A DNA stretch of 60,000 nt from Bolinopsis microptera (GCF_026151205.1 NC_087084.1:13906235-13966234); one strand, 5' to 3'; shown: positions 37,101 to 47,560, counted from the first letter of the stretch. The notes: generated by a model from the letters alone, not told the origin. Program-made: numbers and translations.

Positions 37101-40100
37101 TGATAAAACGGAGTACGACGGAGACTTGAAGTCGTCTATTTGAGGCTACATTGAGGCTACAGTAAACAAATACTCGATCTTGCTAGAGTATGTTGAGTAG
37201 AAAGAACAGATATCGTGGAGTTGGGTATGGCAAGTCCTTCGCCTCTTAGCGGGTGTCTTACCAACACTCAACCTGTCGATATGAAATTCAGTAATGACTT
37301 ATTGCTCTTTAATAGCTCGCACATACTCTTGAACAGAGGGCTTTGGGCGATGCACTCGGGATTTAAATCCTCTGTGAAAGCCCTCAACCATGTTCGAGGT
37401 TCGAGGGAACTCCGGATCCCGAATGATTCTGGCGAAATGGTTCCAGAATCATAAGGTCTGCTTCGTGGCTGTGAGTTTTCTGACTCAATGTAAGAGTATT
37501 GTCTGAGAGGGTGAGATAACACCGACAGGGACACTTCGTAGGAGGAGTGTGCTTGCAGCACCGCCAGGCAGACTTGAGGGCTAAATCCTTGTCCTTCTTC
37601 CGGGAGTAGATGTATCCATCAGAGTTGAGTAGCTGTTGACATCCTGTCCGACCACAGATGAATTTTGAGAAGGTAGGCATGTTTTATGTTGATAGAATGC
37701 TATCATCTTCCAGTATGTATACCTAAGAACACTTGATCGGCTCACTCCCGTTACTTGCCTTTGGCACGTACGTCTCCCTAGATACGAGAAAGATACGAGA
37801 ACCCCTCTTTAACAAGAGCTCACGTCCCTTATAAGTTATTTGATATACAAGTCGAGCGGTTAAATCTTAAAGATTCTGTTTACTTCTCAATGCACAGTTA
37901 TGATGTACATGTGAACTCTACCCTGTATCTAGCCCATTTCTACACTGGGAGACTTTGGGACCGGAAACTGACCAAGAAAAACTGGGACCGGAAACTGGGA
38001 CCCGACGACCCGTCCCTTATGTGATATACGAGTCCAGCGGTCAAATCTTTAAGATCATGTCTTTTTATACACACGTTGATTTGGTTTTGATTTTGATGCG
38101 CGTTGGTTCGAAAAAGCCACATCAGCCACAATTATATTATCAACAATCGCCCTGGCGGCCATGCTGGCCAGCCAGGGTACAGTCCCGATTGCTCCTGATC
38201 CACCCCTTGGTCTAACTTATGGTCCTGGCACAGTCCCGACTGGCACGTACGTCTCACATCCCTAAATACGAGAACCCCCTTTAGCAAGAGCTCCCGTCAA
38301 ATCTTAAAGATCATGTTTACTTCTTAAAGGGATCATGAAGTGTCCCCGACTTAATCGTCAAAACATTTCACATATACTATCACATAGAAACACTAATATA
38401 ACAATAGGGCTCGGAATTCCCAGATTCGTAACTTAATTATGTCGCGTGAAATCGATACAGGAAGATCGCCCGAATTTGTTGGATTGTGGCTAACTGTCAG
38501 ACACCGCAATAGAAACAGTGTTAAAACGCACATTTTTATTCATGTGCTGTGGCGCCAATTTAATTGATAAAATCTTCAAATTAACGACACTTGATAGATT
38601 TGACTTTTATCTTTCGAAAATTGTGGTTGAATAATGTGCATAATATACACAAGCATCAAATAATTGTCTTATAAGTTTACGTACTGCTGTGTTATGTTGT
38701 AGGAAGAAAAACATTCAATTACCAAACGCTAAATAACAATACACGTTTGTAAGAACCTATTACTTAAACTAACCTTAAATTGTAAATAGTTTTTTCTGGA
38801 TACAAACATTTACTTGTTAACTTCATGGCAAAATATGTCCATCATCAGTTCCGATACTGATAAAACCCGTATATCTTGATCCATCTGTGTTTGGAAACTT
38901 TTCTCGGATCGCCGACACAACACATGATGGAAGTACGTATCGAACCTTTTTATCCAAATCTTGGGAGCTTATCAAATTCACAAATGATTTGTAGGCTAAA
39001 TATCTCCACTTTTTTTGTGTCAAATGTGCTTTTAGATAGTCTCCCCGTTTTACAGCATCATTGATGGTGAAACTAAACAGGTATCTTGAATATCTAAGGC
39101 CTTGTTCATGGTCGGCCCTGTTCACTCTTTTATCCCATGCTGTTCGACGTTTTGCATCGCTTGGGACGGAATGAAAGCTTCTCCTACTACTGGTGTCTCT
39201 TCCCTCACGGTTGTTACAACCTCCGACTGCACAATGTCTTACCATCAACCGTCTTTTGATAAATTTTAACTAGTAAAGAGTTGTTGCAGTGATAATGGAA
39301 TGAAGCTAAACTAATATATTTAGTAATGTCATAATTGCAAAGCTTGACCTACTATACTCTGAAAACACGTGCCGCAGTCGACAAACGCGAAAATTTGTAA
39401 CAGCTCTGACTTAGTTATTAATTCTTTAATTGGAAGATAAGACTTTTATCTACGGGGTACAGACTACGGATACATATGTTAGGTTCGTGTCTACACATTA
39501 CACGTTATTCAAGAAAGCACACATTCGCAAGCTTTAAAATACAAAGACCGTACAAAACGAAAGTAAACAAATTGAACACTGATCGTGCTACATTCAAATT
39601 TCATGAAGTGAGCTGTCTTTAATTGCTTGTAGGAACTAGATTAATCGCTGTACACCAAATTTAGGAAGATATGTGGAATATAATGGTTTATACCTGATGG
39701 TAATCTTGTCGGTTCAACAAAAAAACCAACAGAAAACTTGTTATGGACAATTAAAATCAGGTGTTTTTACACATGTCGTATATGCTATCCCGTCACCTAG
39801 CCACAACTTGGAAAAATGTAATTGATATACCCCATATTATCTCAGCTTGTGAAGCAATTATGACGGAGCTATTTTGGGATTGTGGCAGAATTACCAAGCC
39901 TAGCTCACTACCCAAGTTTCGAGTATTTTTGAAGAATTCGCAAATTTACACTTCATGATCTCTTTAATGCACAGCTATGATGTACCTAGCCCATTTCTAC
40001 ACTGAGAGACCGTGGGAACGGAGACTGGTCCCCCCTTATGCTTAGCCTGTATTGTATAAGTTGTCGAACCGTATGGAGAAGAGCGAGTTATAATACTATT

Positions 40101-43100
40101 ATATTTATTATCTTGACAGTTGCTGTTTTAACTTAAGGGGGGGGGGACAATGGATATTTTTTTGTGAAACTTGATTTCGAGATAGTAGTTGACCAACAAA
40201 CTAGGACCAGTGACGAAATTTTTGAGGGGGTCCCGGACCCCAACCGCCAAACGGTGCCCGCGGGGCAGCCACACCCATATTTGGTCCAAATTAGGCCCAA
40301 TTTAGCCAAATACCCTGAACATGCCCAAAACCCAGATTTTAGGTGCTCTACTTGTAGCTAGTGGTCTCCTGAACTCGTATATGAAATTTCATCAAGATTG
40401 GAGAAAAAATGACTGAGTTATGGGCCAAAAACCATATGCCCATATTTGGGCATACGCACCAAATTTGGTAGATTTCGTCCCATAAATTGAGCAAATATCA
40501 ATATTTTTGAATGAAACTTACTTTATAAGAAAGGTAAGCCTAAACTACATATTCTCTGTAAGTTATAGCTTTATATTTGTTTAAATGTGGATACTAAGGC
40601 GAAAAAACCACAAAAAATGAACTAAATTGCCCGTATCTTGGTTCGCGATATTCTGAATTTTTCCGGGAAAATTTTGGAATTTGGCCGCCAAATTTTTTTG
40701 GAGGCCTAAATCAAAAATCTGTTCTCAAAATAAGGTGGAAATGCGATTTTGAGTCGATTCCGAAAATTTCATGCAAAAATTTTGAAAACTGATTGAGTTG
40801 TTACAATTTTAATGAGATCAATTCCGCGAATATCGCGAACCAAGATACAGGCAATTTAGTTCATTTTTGTGGTTTTTTCGCCTTAGTATCCACATTTAAA
40901 CAAATACAAAGCTATAACTTACAGAGAATATGTAGTTTAGGCTTACCTTTCTTATAAAGTAAGTTTCATTCAAAAATATTGATATTTGCCCAATTTATGG
41001 GACGAAATCTACCAAATTTGGTGCGTATGCCCAAATATGGGCATATGGTTTTTGGCCCATAACTCAGTCATTTTTTCTCCAATCTTGATGAAATTTCATA
41101 AACGAGTTCAGGAGACCACTAGCTACAAGTAGAGCACCTAAAATCTGGGTTTTGGGCATGTTCAGGGTATTTGGCTAAATTGGGCCTAATTTGGACCAAA
41201 TATGGGCGTGGCTGCCCCGCGGGCACCTTTTGGCGGTTGGGGTCCGGGACCCCTCAAAAGTTCGGTCACTGGTCCTAGTTTGTTGGTCAACTGCTATCTC
41301 GAAATCAACTTTCACAAAAAAATATCCATTGTCCCCCCCCCCCTTAAGATTTGAAATTTGTATTCCTTGTATTCCTTGTATTCCTTGTTTACTTCTTAAT
41401 GCACAGCTTGAGCTATGATGCACATGTGAACTCTACCCTGTATCTAGCTCATTTTCACACTGAGAGACCGTGGGATCGGAGACTGATCCCCCTTATGCTT
41501 AGCCTGTATTGTATAAGTTGTCGAACGCACTGTCTGTAAAGTGTCAATGTTGCAATGTTTAAGTTTAACCTTCGTTCGTTTCTCACCAAAGAATGTGAAT
41601 TTCTCCGCCTTTCATTGTCCTTTATCTTCATAACGGGTGTGTATAGCCTGATGGCCTTTATAACCCTGGTCTTTGCTGGTCAGATGAACCAGGCTCACTT
41701 GGCAGGGGTTGGACTAGCTGACACGCTCTTCAATGTTGCTGTAACTTCAGTTTCCTCCGGATACTCCTCTATATTTGACACATACGGGCCCCAGGTTCAT
41801 GGCTCGGAGAAGAAATCTGAGTTAGGGACTGTTCTCTTCAAATGCCTACTTCAGGGCATCCTGGTCAACTTAATTATCACGGGTCCATATCTGAACTTGG
41901 TGTTCATCATAGACCTGTTACCTGACTCAGGGTTGTATTCGGACACACCTGATCTGAGTGATCCAGGAGAGGATTATAGAGATATAGCAGTGGCTTATCT
42001 GAGGATAACATTGGTGGTGAAGAATCTAGATTACACCCTGGTCATGATTTCTAAGTACTTTGCTATCCAGGGGTACGACAAGTTCGTGTATTTAGTCACT
42101 GTTGTGATGGTTGGATGTCATATCCTCTTTAACTACATTCTAGTGACGGTATTTCAGCTTGGTGTTTACGGGTTAAGCTTGGCTGCTATCTTAGGACGAC
42201 TGTTTCCGCTTTTAGTGTCGTTGACAGTTTGTTTCATCATGGTGAGGAGAGGGACATTTTCTTGGAACTGGTTTTCTACTCGTGCCCTGTTAGGCTGGGG
42301 ACCAATGGTTAAATTGGGCCTGGCTGGAGCTATCGATTGTTTTGCAGAATCTTTCATTTATGAGATAGCAGTTTTCTTGAGTCAGTTCGACGGGGCGGAT
42401 GCTTTATCTGTGGTAATCATAATGTATCAGCTAACAGACATTTGGTGGGCCGTAGCGTATGGTACTGCCCGAGCATCTGCTACTCTCATTGGGATGGCTT
42501 TGGGAGAGGGAGACGTAAATAAAACACGATACGTTATGAAACTATCTCTTCTGAACTCAATTTTAGTATCCACAACGCTTGCTATCATTTGCTATTCCTT
42601 TAGAACTGAAGCAGTTCTGATGTTTTCCTCCGATGGTGACGTTACGGATTTATTCTTGGCATCGATTTGGGTACCTTACTTAGGAATCCCTGTAAATAAC
42701 ATGCAAGTTTCTCTCAACCAAGGGATCCTCGTAGCTTTTGGTACCCAGGAGTACACAGCATGGTCTATGAGTATAGCATGTTATTTGATCGGACTACCAA
42801 TAATGCTCATAACCATATTTCTAACAGACTTAATGGTTTCTGGTATTTTCTTGGGGGCCATCCTAGTGGACCTTATCGTGATCGTGACGGCTTCGGTAAA
42901 GATTTGGACGGTTGACATCGACAAAGAAATTGCCAATTCTAAGGAGAGAGTGGACAAAGGCAATTCACGTGATTGCGATGCCGGAACAGAAACTTCAGTC
43001 AATGAAATCTACGATAACCCGACATGTTCTGTGAAATATGATGCAAATGAAAAGACTGCTCTAGTGGTATATATACTGAAACGTGAACATGAAGAGTATC

Positions 43101-45904
43101 GGTTTCAATTCAACATGCCTGCTTTCTCCAAATTCATCGAAGGACAGAGAGGATCTCAACAGCTGGTGGACACGGACGGGTACATCTACTCCAGAAAGAA
43201 GGCTAAAGATACAGCCATCTACTCTGCTTGGCGATGCTGGAAGCGCATCCCTCCTACCAAGTGTCCCAATCATGCCTACCTCAACCTGTCAGATAACTCT
43301 TTATCCCTTGGCTCCCAACTCCACAACCACCCTGCTGACAATGCTGCTACACAGAAGTGTTAAGTCCTCTCCTCACTGAAGCGGAAAGCTGCTGAACAGC
43401 CCTTGTCGGTGACCCAGAATCGACCCAAGCCGACCGTGCAAGAGTACTTCTGTGCTTTTCGGGAGCAGCAGGTAATCACTGATTACCATATCGATTATCG
43501 ATCGACTGGGTGTTCAGTGGGTGTTGGAAAAACGCCTTCTAAGAATAAGGAAAGGGTTAGAAGGAAAACTTCCGATGACCAGTTGTTCCATATCTGTTCC
43601 AAATACTCGGATCTTTGTCTTAATTAGTGCAGAAATATATACAGCACAGCTGTGAAATTAGTGGACACCTGAATTTTTAAATTATCTCCAGAGGTTCATA
43701 GTTGTCGGGGATATGTGATGATTGGTTCCTAGTTGTCGGAGCTGATTGGATTTCCCAAGCTTGCAGTTAATTAGTTAACTAGGTAAAATTGACAGGTTCC
43801 TAGTTGTCCGTCAGCCGCCCCGTCGCTAACACAGAGGTAGTGACAAAAGTAACTAGTATCTGGCTGATGGGTTATTGTGCTTTCTATTTCGGTGGACCTT
43901 TCATTGCTGGATTTCTCACAGACTATCTGTCATTCTCGGGTATGACCATTCAACATTAAAACGGAGAAGGTCGATTTTAACGAAGATCTTTTAATACTTA
44001 AGTTTTTTGTAAATTTGTAAATTTGGTCAGTATTATAAACAGTATGTAAACCGTTAAAAATAATTATAATTGTTACTAATTTGCATGAAAACATGCCAGC
44101 ACCCTCCGTACACTAGTGAATTACACTACCCCCTAAACTGTACTCTATAATCTACAATCTACATTCTACATTCTACATGACTGCGATCTTATCTACCACC
44201 TCTTGCTACTATACATGTATATCATAACTTGACTGCTACTTACACGTCAATACTGCTACTTACACGTCAATACTGCGTCTGATCTGAACATACACCGCTA
44301 GACTAGTCGTAACCATGACAACAAAAGGAATGTAGGTTGGAAGCATCTGCACGGTAATAAACACGGACAACTTTTCTGTCATTGTGTGATGGAGTCTGTT
44401 GATAGCGTAGGAACATCTCAGTTGCCTCTGAAAAGTAAAATTATCTTAATCTTAAAATATTAACTATGTTAATATAATAATTAATGCACCATGTTGTGAG
44501 TAATTCTATTTTAATAACAATCTAGAATATGCATTTTAAATTTTAAAACTCTACATTATTTAATATATACGCCAAAACAGACTTTTATTTACTTTTAGAT
44601 CCCCTGATGGGGCATCTCAATTCTCAACTCTCATGTTGAAAAGCTATAATATTCAATAAAGTGCAGGCCAAATTCCAATTCCATACTTTACTATTGTGTA
44701 CTTTTCTTAATGTGTGCTATTCAACGAAACGAACGTTCCCTACCTTTATGTAGATGTACATTTGACCGTAGAGCAAAGGAAGGACAGATAGCAAAACACT
44801 TGTAATCCAGCTCGTCACTACGTATACTCGTATCTGACAAGAAAACTGTGACGAATTTAGTGGGGGGGGGGGGGGGGGCCGGGGGTCCGGGGGAAGTCGT
44901 CGTAACTCCAGAAGCACCATCTGGTTTCAGATGTTTTACGTATTTGTGTAATACATGTTAATATGGCAATGAAGTTAAGGGATCGAATAATTTTAGAATT
45001 TGTGGCACTTTACATTAAAAGCAGGCCCAAACGTGAACTCTAAAAATTCATCGAAAGAGTAAAATTGAAAATTATATATCCTCGTCTCAAGCTTCAACGC
45101 TCACAATGTGCATTCATTACAATTCCCTATAAAAAATCATTATCCCGTACCAGAACAACAGCCCGCTTTAAGTTCCTCTTGTAGAATGCTGGGTAAAACA
45201 ACCCCACAAATCTGTCCAGACTCATCGCCGTTACAAGGAGTATAGACGTTCTGGAGACTACGTTGAAAAGAATTCCGACCACTGTGCAACAGATTTCGTT
45301 TAAGGTGGTTTCCTCTTTTTCCATCGGAAACTGACGGCCCTGCGGATGTTATGATAAATGAGTTAAGTAAACTTCAACGGACTCGCTAGTTTTTATTAAT
45401 TTAAAGACTCGCATCATCAAGACAGAATAGTACTACAAGATCTCTTATAATAAATACATTAGATTCGTAATGAAACGTTAAAGGTATTTATAATTATTGA
45501 TGAAAGTATGATACTGGTATTACCCTTGAGATGAGATAGATGGTGAAAGGAATGCAAACAAATCCGTTGATAAGATCTGTCACGGCTAGATTCAGAAACA
45601 CCAACCTGAAATAAAATGTAACTATTTTATCGGCCCTATTTCAAACTGTAGGAAATAGCCCTAATAGCAAATTGTTTGAATTAGGGCCGTCCGAAGTTAA
45701 AAATATGAAAAGTTGAAAAGTTAGAATTATTATAAACAAAGGATTAAACAAACCTAGTAATGTAACCGCCATTGCGGCGGTTACCCATACTCCCAAATAT
45801 GTATAACGAGATTAGGTTCCCTAAAGATGCGCTTATCCCCAAGAAAATGAGAAAGATTGCCAAAAAAATCTCAAGTCCTTCCACTCTGATGTCCTCAAAA
45901 GATG
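34148..45904 (-). CDS. Class A (rhodopsin-type) GPCR with long third intracellular loop
   Basis: Ten minus-strand exons, all phase-consistent: 45754-45904 (TM1, SLGNLISLYIF), 45524-45605 (TM2, LNLAVTDLI), 45151-45339 (TM3, SLDRFVGLFYP, the DRY box as DRF), 44744-44833 (TM4), 44264-44427 (TM5), 36819-36916, 36050-36220 and 35388-35517 (ICL3), 34787-34949 (TM6), 34148-34363 (TM7, NPYIYY, and tail). The ICL3 exons add about 130 Ser/Arg-rich residues (RRKQLSQFVIRPK, SARRLSQRRFTFEF, PLSRLSRAKSSTSKS) with several R-x-x-S sites. TM6 lacks the usual CWxP. The Cys at ICC before TM3 fits the disulfide. The start codon is upstream of 45904 or not recognised. Ligand unknown. The 7.3 kb intron 36917-44263 hosts other genes. 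Confidence 0.85.
35226..35306. repeat. ~39-bp inverted repeat (hairpin)
   Basis: TGAAAATATAAGTAGTGAAT-ATACATATTATGTATGTCT, a 3-nt loop, then its reverse complement with one mismatch. It lies in the GPCR intron between exons 35388 and 34949. Confidence 0.9.
35615..35690. repeat. Direct repeat with poly-C tracts
   Basis: Two C-runs (about 35620-35633 and 35668-35686) each adjoin AACTTACCCGCAGAAGT.TGTAGCAGG-like sequence, repeated again at 35715. Intronic. Confidence 0.7.
35870..36010. repeat. TTAATTAATTGGTGATTTAA tandem repeat
   Basis: About three irregular ~55-bp units of TTAATTAATTGGTGATTTAA and TTTGTGATTT, about 40 bp from the donor of the ICL3 exon ending at 36050. Confidence 0.85.
37384..37680 (-). 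CDS. FLYWCH-type zinc-finger ORF
   Basis: A 98-residue ORF MPTFSKFICGRTGCQQLL ... GYIYSRKK ... SAWRCCKHTPPTKCPCRCYL ... KTHSHEA. It matches the FLYWCH pattern (aromatic GYIYSR, WRC, second Cys, then H-x-H). It is clearly related to the FLYWCH part of the MATE fusion at 43100-43363 (shared FSKFI, SDGYIYSRKK, AWRC, PPTKCP, LTLSDN). It lies on the GPCR strand inside the big GPCR intron and shares flanking repeat sequence with the MATE locus. It could be a small gene, or remnant of a FLYWCH-bearing MULE. Confidence 0.65.
   Translation of the reverse strand: MPTFSKFICGRTGCQQLLNSDGYIYSRKKDKDLALKSAWRCCKHTPPTKCPCRCYLTLSDNTLTLSQKTHSHEADLMILEPFRQNHSGSGVPSNLEHG
37700..38327. repeat. Dispersed repeat linked to the FLYWCH loci (left part)
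   Basis: GTTTACTTCTCAATGCACAG and CTAGCCCATTTCTACACTG (37879-37955) recur at 39964-40060 and 41388-41530. AAATCTTAAAGAT and GATATAC.AGTC.AGCGGT are themselves repeated at 37840, 38020 and 38300. The right end at 38324 is cut by the TTAA element that follows. Confidence 0.75.
38328..39963 (-). mobile_element. Kolobok-like THAP transposon at TTAA, empty site known
   Basis: The ends are AGGGATCATGAAGTGT and CACTTCATGATCTCT (15 of 16 bp inverted). TTAA flanks both ends (38324-38327 and 39964-39967). Removing the element and one TTAA restores GTTTACTTC-TTAA-TGCACAGCT, the same sequence found uninterrupted at 41388-41406 and nearly so at 37879. So the insertion and its target are proven within the window. 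A THAP-domain ORF is inside. TTAA duplication plus THAP is the hallmark of the Kolobok superfamily. At 1636 bp it is internally deleted or non-autonomous. Confidence 0.88.
38823..39248 (-). CDS. THAP-like finger protein of the Kolobok element, zinc ligands altered
   Basis: A 141-residue ORF: MMVRHCAVGGCNNREGRDTS, then SFHSVPSDAKRRTAWDKRVN, which fits the THAP C-x4-C plus FHxxP..W sequence. The second zinc half, normally C-x2-H-F, reads RYSRYLF: both ligands are Tyr. After the finger come KKWRYLAYKSFVN and a short tail. No DDE catalytic region follows. It is thus a truncated transposase relic, or a THAP-derived non-zinc protein. The degenerated C2CH suggests loss of DNA binding, unless the exon structure differs from this single ORF. 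Confidence 0.7.
   Translation of the reverse strand: MMVRHCAVGGCNNREGRDTSSRRSFHSVPSDAKRRTAWDKRVNRADHEQGLRYSRYLFSFTINDAVKRGDYLKAHLTQKKWRYLAYKSFVNLISSQDLDKKVRYVLPSCVVSAIREKFPNTDGSRYTGFISIGTDDGHILP
39964..40070. repeat. Dispersed repeat linked to the FLYWCH loci (right part)
   Basis: TTAATGCACAGCTATGATGT through CCTGTATTGTATAAGTTGTCG matches 41396-41525 with short deletions. It is the other half of the copy split by the Kolobok-like element. Confidence 0.75.
40137..41343. mobile_element. Giant foldback element at TTAA (two ~520-bp inverted arms)
   Basis: Left arm 40137 to ~40650 (GGGGGGGGGGACAATGGATA, CCGGACCCCAACCGCC, CGTATCTTGGTTCGCGATAT) is repeated in inverse orientation from ~40825 to 41343 with only scattered mismatches. 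A ~170-bp central loop holds TTTGGAATTTGGCCGCC. TTAA flanks both ends (40133-40136, 41344-41347). No gene is present. The TTAA duplication fits Kolobok or piggyBac mobilisation, but the G-run end is unlike the CCC of piggyBac. Confidence 0.9.
41388..41530. repeat. Dispersed repeat upstream of the MATE ORF (intact copy)
   Basis: GTTTACTTCTTAATGCACAG, CATGTGAACTCTACCCTGTA and GATCCCCCTTATGCTTAGCC match the copies at 37879 and 39964. It ends about 25 bp before the MATE start codon, so it may hold its 5' UTR or promoter. Confidence 0.8.
41555..43363 (+). CDS. MATE-family multidrug/toxin extrusion transporter fused to a FLYWCH finger
   Basis: An intronless 602-residue ORF. Residues 15-470 carry about 12 hydrophobic segments in the SLC47/MATE pattern (TLVFAGQMNQAHLAGVGLAD, SVSSGYSSIFDTYGPQVHGS, GVYGLSLAAILGR, YGTARASATLIGMALGEGDV, VPYLGIPVNNMQ). 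MATE proteins export organic cations by H+ or Na+ antiport at the plasma membrane. Residues ~518-600 are a FLYWCH finger (GYIYSRKKAKD, SAWRCWKRIPPTKCP, LHNHPAD). It starts with a Met (MPAFSKF) at the same place as the separate FLYWCH ORF at 37680, so the fusion joins two genes in frame. The TAA at 43361 is followed in frame by LKRKAAEQPLSV and a CAG|GTAATC donor, suggesting a premature stop. It is nested, opposite strand, in the GPCR intron. Confidence 0.85.
   Translation: MFKFNLRSFLTKECEFLRLSLSFIFITGVYSLMAFITLVFAGQMNQAHLAGVGLADTLFNVAVTSVSSGYSSIFDTYGPQVHGSEKKSELGTVLFKCLLQGILVNLIITGPYLNLVFIIDLLPDSGLYSDTPDLSDPGEDYRDIAVAYLRITLVVKNLDYTLVMISKYFAIQGYDKFVYLVTVVMVGCHILFNYILVTVFQLGVYGLSLAAILGRLFPLLVSLTVCFIMVRRGTFSWNWFSTRALLGWGPMVKLGLAGAIDCFAESFIYEIAVFLSQFDGADALSVVIIMYQLTDIWWAVAYGTARASATLIGMALGEGDVNKTRYVMKLSLLNSILVSTTLAIICYSFRTEAVLMFSSDGDVTDLFLASIWVPYLGIPVNNMQVSLNQGILVAFGTQEYTAWSMSIACYLIGLPIMLITIFLTDLMVSGIFLGAILVDLIVIVTASVKIWTVDIDKEIANSKERVDKGNSRDCDAGTETSVNEIYDNPTCSVKYDANEKTALVVYILKREHEEYRFQFNMPAFSKFIEGQRGSQQLVDTDGYIYSRKKAKDTAIYSAWRCWKRIPPTKCPNHAYLNLSDNSLSLGSQLHNHPADNAATQKC
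43364..43474 (+). pseudogene. Out-of-ORF continuation of the FLYWCH gene after an in-frame stop
   Basis: In the same frame as the MATE-FLYWCH ORF, after TAA, reading continues VLSSLKRKAAEQPLSVTQ and on to EYFCAFREQQ, then a donor CAG|GTAATCAC at 43473. FLYWCH proteins often have this LKRKA segment after H-x-H. So the fused gene may be truncated or the stop read through. Confidence 0.5.
43640..44263. other. Spacer in the GPCR intron after the MATE locus
   Basis: Non-coding. GGTTCATAGTTGTCGG and GGTTCCTAGTTGTC recur three times at 43690-43810. No supported gene. Confidence 0.35.
44228..44274 (-). repeat. Duplicated 5' splice site of the GPCR TM5 exon
   Basis: On the minus strand CAGTATTGACGT|GTAAGTAG is present twice, 20 bp apart (44264 and 44244 donors). 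Both copies keep a strong GTAAGT donor and the last 12 exon bases. Confidence 0.85.
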
Positions 45905-46815
45905 CTGAAGAACAAACTACGATTATTTTTATAACTATTTTATAGCTTCATGCTTTCCTGTCAACTTATCTTTTTGAAACTTAAAATTGTTAAGTTCAAC
46001 TTCAGCATTAAACTGTTTCACTAAATGATTGATATATTTTTAAACATGGCTTATAAGTTCCAATTAATTCGACTTCAATACCCATTCTCAAGTTCTGAAT
46101 TGCGGAGTTCTGCAACTGCGGTCAGCTGATCGCGGACCATATATTTTTTAAATGCACAAAACAGCAACTTTGCAAATCAAAATGTGTTACTTGTGTTACT
46201 TTAAAATGTAGTAATTCCATTAATTAAAAACGAAAAGAAAGACCGTGCCCGCCTCTAAGTCTATCCCTTGATTTTCCTCCGAATGCAGCACCCTTCAACT
46301 CTGACGGAAAAGCGAATTGTTCAACAATAGCGGCACACACAGTTGTACTGGCAGCTAGCACGTGACACATCTACTATTCTGTCATTGGGTGTCATTTCAG
46401 TGCGTAACTATAGTTACGCATTATAATGGAGCAATTTAAATTTACTCTCCTGAATGTGTACGTGAGGAAATTAATTCAATTTTCGTTTTGATTTTAATTT
46501 GTTAGGTAAGTTGTTGCATATCATTTGCTAATTAACATTTCCGTCTGGTAAATTTCCTACGCCATTTAATTTATGTAATGATAATGAATTATCCGAATTA
46601 AATTGTTAATGATAGAATTCTTAGGGGAAACTTTCATGTGTAAATCAAATTATATTAAGAAACGTTATTACACAATTACAATTCAAATACAAATTTGGCT
46701 ACATCTACTTTTATACTACTTTTACACTTACTAAGTTCTGACAATGCCTGCAAATTATGTCATTATTCGGTTTCATCACTATAAATATAATGTTCGCTTA
46801 AAAAGAAAATGTTTC
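45905..46815. other. Region upstream of the GPCR
   Basis: AT-rich; should hold the N-terminal exon or promoter of the GPCR. No start exon was recognised. Confidence 0.3.
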
Positions 46816-46819
46816 CACT

Positions 46820-47560
46820 TTTTCGCATAGATGATACGTACGAACTCTACGAACTCCTCAGTGACAACGAACTCTACGAACTCATCAACCCAAAATTACG
46901 AACTCTTGAGGAGTTCGTTTTGTACAACTTACGTAAAATGAAATTAAACAGAAATTGTATTTACAATTCAGCCAATTCAACACATAACATACGATTGTAA
47001 AACAACTAAATATATTGGTACTCGAAACTTCTACCACGCGTCGCGTGTACACTGTACATTTCACAGTACAAGGACTGGTCGATCGACTGGAACATTCTGG
47101 CGCTAATAGTTTGCGCGCGCACGTTCCCTGGACACGTTGCAGAAAACTTCAACTTGTACTTCTGGCGTTGCGTTTCGTTTTCTTCTGCTGTAAACAGCTG
47201 TGATCACACCGAATGTACATTGTACATTCAGTGTTCATGTATGATGTATACATTTTATTTTGCCATGTACAGCAGACTGAACTATTTGAAATTGAAGTGC
47301 ACTGTGTATAGACTTATAGGTATAGTTGATGATTCAAATGTCATTGTAGGTACAACTTTCAGCAGTAAAGTAGACAGTGTACAGTACTACAGTAAAGTTG
47401 ATATAATAATGTACAGTTTATAGTTATCTGTATAACATTTTCCATGTTTTTTTTTGAAAAATTGACTAACGAACTCCAACGAACTCTAACGAACTCCAAA
47501 TTTTGAACGAACTCCACGAACTCTACGCCAAAAATCAACGAACTCCGCATCTATGCTTTT
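46820..47560. mobile_element. Probable MITE with CGAACTC subterminal repeats
   Basis: Both ends share GCATAGATG in inverse order (46826 and 47550) and many AACGAACTCTACGAACTC units (46838-46915 and 47467-47545). The centre is non-coding. Target duplication not resolved. Confidence 0.5.
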
